DNA from: Sinotaia quadrata | Taxonomy: Eukaryota; Mollusca; Gastropoda; Architaenioglossa; Viviparidae | Assembly (NCBI GenBank): GCA_028829895.1 | Contig: CM054182.1 | Coordinates: 7,421,001 to 7,485,000 of the forward strand | DNA: 64,000 nt | Direction of reading: 5' to 3' | The notes under the pieces: model-generated | The model's database searches: none | The model's input: the letters and a program-made list of their open reading frames with translations, nothing else | Told to the model about the DNA's origin: nothing | Made by a program: the position numbers and the translations under genes | Shown here: positions 60,931-64,000 of the stretch, in pieces | How positions within the stretch are numbered: the first letter of the stretch is position 1 | Layout of the letters: each line of letters begins with the position of its first letter

Positions 60931-62891
60931 AAGAGATAACAAAGCGGTGCAGAAAAAACAAAACAAAACAAAACAAAAATACCAGCAAGAGAAAGTGAAG
61001 AAGACTTGATGAAATCTTTTTCAACCTGGCTCTACTCTTAAGTCAACAGAGGATCAACCCGAGACCTCTTAGACCTCTTCAAGTACGTCTGCCAGCGAAA
61101 TGATGGTGATAGACCTTCCCTCTGAACAAATTGCTGAGGATGAGGATAGGGTTCACTTACTAAGTGCGGCTGAAACTGTGCCAGACGTTTGATTACTTTA
61201 TGAAAATAGAGATGTTCTAGGACCAGAATATCAAAATGACATTGCGTTAGGGCCAAACATTACCAATGAAGTGCAGGAGTTTTGTTGTAATAGAGACTCT
61301 GAGGAATGTCAACACTTTGATGGAGATTTTTTTGGCTTCAAGCTGGCAGTGTGAAGATCGTAAAAGATTTTTTTTATTCCATGATCTTTCGAAAATATGT
61401 AAGTGGTGAACAAATCAAAGAGAATGGCTCATCTACTCTCCCTCTACAAGAAACGTGTACTATTTTCCATGCGCCCTGTTTGGTGAAAGCTCAAGGCCAA
61501 GCTCAATTTTAAGACGAATTTTCTGATTGGAAGAATGCCTTGCAGCCAATGAAAATGCACGAGGACAGTGCAACGCATCGGGCATGTGTACAGACACTGA
61601 TCAGCAGACGACGCACACACGGTCGAATGAACAGCTCTTTGGAAATTCAATTCAACAAAGAAAAATAATACTGGATCAAAGTTCTACAAAGAGTAGTGTC
61701 AGTGATCAAATTCTTCTCATCACGTGATTAGCTTTTCGCGGTGATACAGAACTCCTTGGTTCTCAACATAAAGGCAACTATTTGGGAAATTTAGAGTTAA
61801 TCACGGAGTACGACCGTTTTTTAAGTTCTCATTTAGCCAAATATGGTAATCAAGGTCGAGGAAAGCCCTCCTATTTTTCTTCCACAATTTGCGAAGAAGT
61901 AAACGAAATAATGGGAAATAAGGTTTTGGAAATTATTGTAAAGGAAATCCAGGAAGCCAAGTACTTTACTCTGAGCGTTGATTCAACACCAGGCATATCT
62001 CACATTGACCAACTGACAATAGTCCTTAGACATGTTGGAGTGCAGATGGTGAAGTGGTAGAACGTTTTCTCACATTCATCCCCATAGCAAGCGCATGCCA
62101 CCACTGTTTACTGTTTTAAATAAATTTGGCATCGACATCAAAAACCTGAGAGGACAGTCTTATGACAATGTAACAAACATCTCAGGGTGCTACAATGGTC
62201 TTCAAACGCATATTGCCAAGATAAATCAGCTTGCACACTACATTCTGTGTGCAGCAGACTCGCCCAATTTGGTTGGAGTATGTGCTTAGAAAGCTGCTTT
62301 AGAGCAATCTCATTCTTCGGGCTTGTGCAAGCAATGTACAACCTTTTCTCGGCATCAACCCACTGTTGGGCGGTTATGCTCGAATATCTTGAGGACAAAG
62401 ATGGCGAACGTCACAAAGATTTTGCTCTAGTTTTAGAAAGAGTGATCAACAATACAAGGTGGTTAAGGGCCTATGCGACCAAGGCGTTATCCCACGGCTA
62501 AAGCACCTTTCAGAAGACTTTGCAGGTCATTGCTGAAGATGTGAATCAGAAGCCATAGATAATTCACGATGCCAAATGTCTGCTAAATGACTGTCAAAGA
62601 AGGAAAATGTCATGGCAGGCTTCTGGGCTGTAATCCTAGACCGGATCAACGGAGTCAGCAAATCTGTACATAAGGAAACAATAGAACTTCAAACGGCCGT
62701 CGATCTTCTGAAATCACGGCTCGAGTTTTTAACACCACAAAGTGAAATGTTTGATGACTATGAGAGGAAGGCAAATGAAAACATCGATGACAATACACTG
62801 ATGAAAGTTGGCGTGTGACGTAAGAAAAAGACGTCACAGCGATGGTGACGCGCCAGACGTGGAAGAGATTGTGATTCGAGGAAAAGTTCAA

Positions 62892-63556
62892 GATTGAAAC
62901 TTACCTGCTAATATTGGATATGTTATGTGATTGAAACTTACCTGCTAATATTGGATATGTTAGGTGATTGAAACTTACCTGCTAATATTGGATATGTTAG
63001 GTGATTGAAACTTACCTGCTAATATTGGATATGTTAGGTGATTGAAACTTACCTGCTAATATTGGATATGTTAGGTGATTGAAACTTATCTACTAATATT
63101 GGATATGTTGGGTGATTGAAACTTACCTGCTAATATTGGATATGTTAGGTGATTGAAACTTATCTACTAATATTGGATATGTTAGGTGATTGAAACTTAC
63201 CTGCTAATATTGGATATGTTAGGTGATTGAAACTTACCTACTAATATTGGATATGTTAGGTGATTGAAACTTATCTACTAATATTGGATATGTTAGGTGA
63301 TTGAAACTTATCTACTAATATTGGATATGTTATGTGATTGAAACTTATCTACTAATATTGGATATGTTAGGTGATTGAAACTTATCTACTAATATTGGAT
63401 ATGTTAGGTGATTGAAACTTATCTACTAATATTGGATATGTTATGTGATTGAAACTTATCTACTAATATTGGATATGTTAGGTGATTGAAACTTATCTAC
63501 TAATATTGGATATGTTAGGTGATTGAAACTTATCTACTAATATTGGATATGTTAGG
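62892..63556 (+). repeat. 37-bp minisatellite, 18 copies, derived from transposase codons
   Basis: The unit contains GATTGAAACTTACCTGCTAA and TATTGGATATGTTAGGT. The first copy is read in frame from the upstream transposase (EEKFKIETYLLILDML) and the last flows in frame into GAELSRRVET, so the array is an amplified piece of the gene itself. Variants TTACCTGCTA and TTATCTACTA, and TTAGG/TTATG, mark subgroups. Confidence 0.96.
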
Positions 63557-63799
63557 TGCAGAGCTTTCCCGTCGTGTGGAAACATATAACAAAGTTCATT
63601 CTCTATTTGGGTTTCTAGTTGAGTTCCCATCGAAGACAGACGCCGAAATTAAAGAAGCTGCCCAAAGATTTAGAGACAATTATCTCGAGGACATCGGGTT
63701 GGAGTTTGCAGATGAAATGGTTCATTGCAAGTATTTCATACTACAGTTAGAAAATTCTGATAAAACAGTGCCAGCATCGCAATCGTACAAAATATGGTG

Positions 63800-63991
63800 C
63801 AATCAACGTTCCCAAATGTTATGACAGCGTTAAGAATTTATAGGTGTCTCATGGTCACGAACGCAATCAACGTTCCCAAATGTTATGACAGCTTTAAGAA
63901 TTTATATGTGTCTCATGATCACGAACGCAATCAACGTTCCCAAATGTTATGACAGCTTTAAGAATTTATAGGTGTCTCATGATCACGAACG
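63800..63991 (+). repeat. 64-bp tandem repeat, three copies, derived from transposase codons
   Basis: Units start CAATCAACGTTCCCAAATGT at 63800, 63864 and 63928. The unit encodes the QSTFPNVMTALRIYRCLMVT stretch of the hAT C-terminal region, and the last copy continues into further family sequence (TNAT…) at the window edge. Confidence 0.95.
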
Positions 63992-64000
63992 CTACTGATG

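Larger units (their letters stand above)
59903..64000 (+). mobile_element. Decayed ZMYM1-type hAT transposon, right end outside the window
   Basis: The probable left end is near 59903, where CGCCGGATTACCAGATAGGCAGAGTAGGC and a CCCC/poly-G block (29 bases read as two pieces: CGCCGGATTACCAGA, TAGGCAGAGTAGGC) resemble termini of hAT elements of this type. The transposase remnant follows at about 60990-64000 and is still in progress at the window end, so neither the right TIR nor a TSD can be checked. An LTR-like segment (60258-60930) lies inside, and two minisatellites interrupt the coding part. Confidence 0.65.
60990..64000 (+). pseudogene. Decayed hAT transposase (ZMYM1 / DUF4371 type)
   Basis: Fragments in shifting frames follow the family order: LGPEYQND-like GPEYQNDIALG and PNIT (61210-61270), a TTF-type zinc-finger remnant around FHAPCLV (61470), the DUF4371 region at 61782-62060 (SSTICEEVNEIMG, AKYFTLSVDSTPGISHIDQL), the RGQSYDN block (62142-62165), FSASTHCW (62347), NNTRWLRAYATKAL (62449-62490), then KFKIETYLLILDML, which is broken by the 37-bp array (62892-63556). 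It resumes with GAELSRRVETYNKVHSLFGFL and reaches the start of the C-terminal dimerisation part (STFPNVMTALRIYRCL), itself triplicated. Many stops and frameshifts; not functional. Confidence 0.85.

Overview
The window is animal nuclear DNA: AT-rich, gene-poor, and dominated by repeats. Intron-containing genes of metazoan type, hAT DNA transposons, a truncated non-LTR retrotransposon, an LTR-like segment and long CA, GATA and GAAA microsatellites rule out a prokaryote. A CYP2-clan cytochrome P450, a gene resembling the animal ANKRD33 ankyrin family and ZMYM1-type hAT copies suit a lophotrochozoan, most likely a mollusc. That placement is inference, not something the sequence proves.

Layout. 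At 1.5-3.97 kb is a complete but decayed hAT transposon with clean terminal inverted repeats (TIRs) and an 8-bp target-site duplication (TSD). At about 5.6-8.3 kb is a degenerate P450 pseudogene, followed at 12.3-15.5 kb by its better preserved same-strand paralogue (two exons, one single-base frameshift). A short non-autonomous hAT element with its own TSD lies at 11.4-11.8 kb. From 16.5 to 40.3 kb the sequence is mostly non-coding: diverged copies of an unnamed dispersed repeat of about 1.3-1.7 kb (16.5-17.8, 21.0-22.5, 38.6-40.3 kb plus fragments), an inverted repeat with 240-bp arms (20.2-21.6 kb), the 3' end of a non-LTR retrotransposon with a GATA tail (28.6-29.35 kb), and many minisatellites. 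40.3-53 kb is more of the same. The 3' end of an ankyrin-repeat gene (two exons, minus strand) lies at 53.1-55.5 kb. A 1.4-kb array of 50-bp units fills 57.0-58.4 kb. From 59.9 kb to the window end is a decayed ZMYM1-type hAT element, interrupted by an LTR-like segment and by two minisatellites made from its own transposase coding sequence.

Only two host genes are well supported: the P450 (predicted ER-bound monooxygenase) and the ankyrin gene. Nothing suggests that they work together. The most unusual feature is the number of minisatellites: more than 25 unrelated arrays with units of 19-70 bp, by my hand tally about 11 kb in total. Several have units divisible by three and so create long false ORFs. 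I did not find a convincing new multi-gene system. The best leads are the minisatellites born inside a transposase, the gradient of decay beside the 50-bp array, the arrays that multiply E-box or CRE-like palindromes, and the unnamed dispersed repeat.
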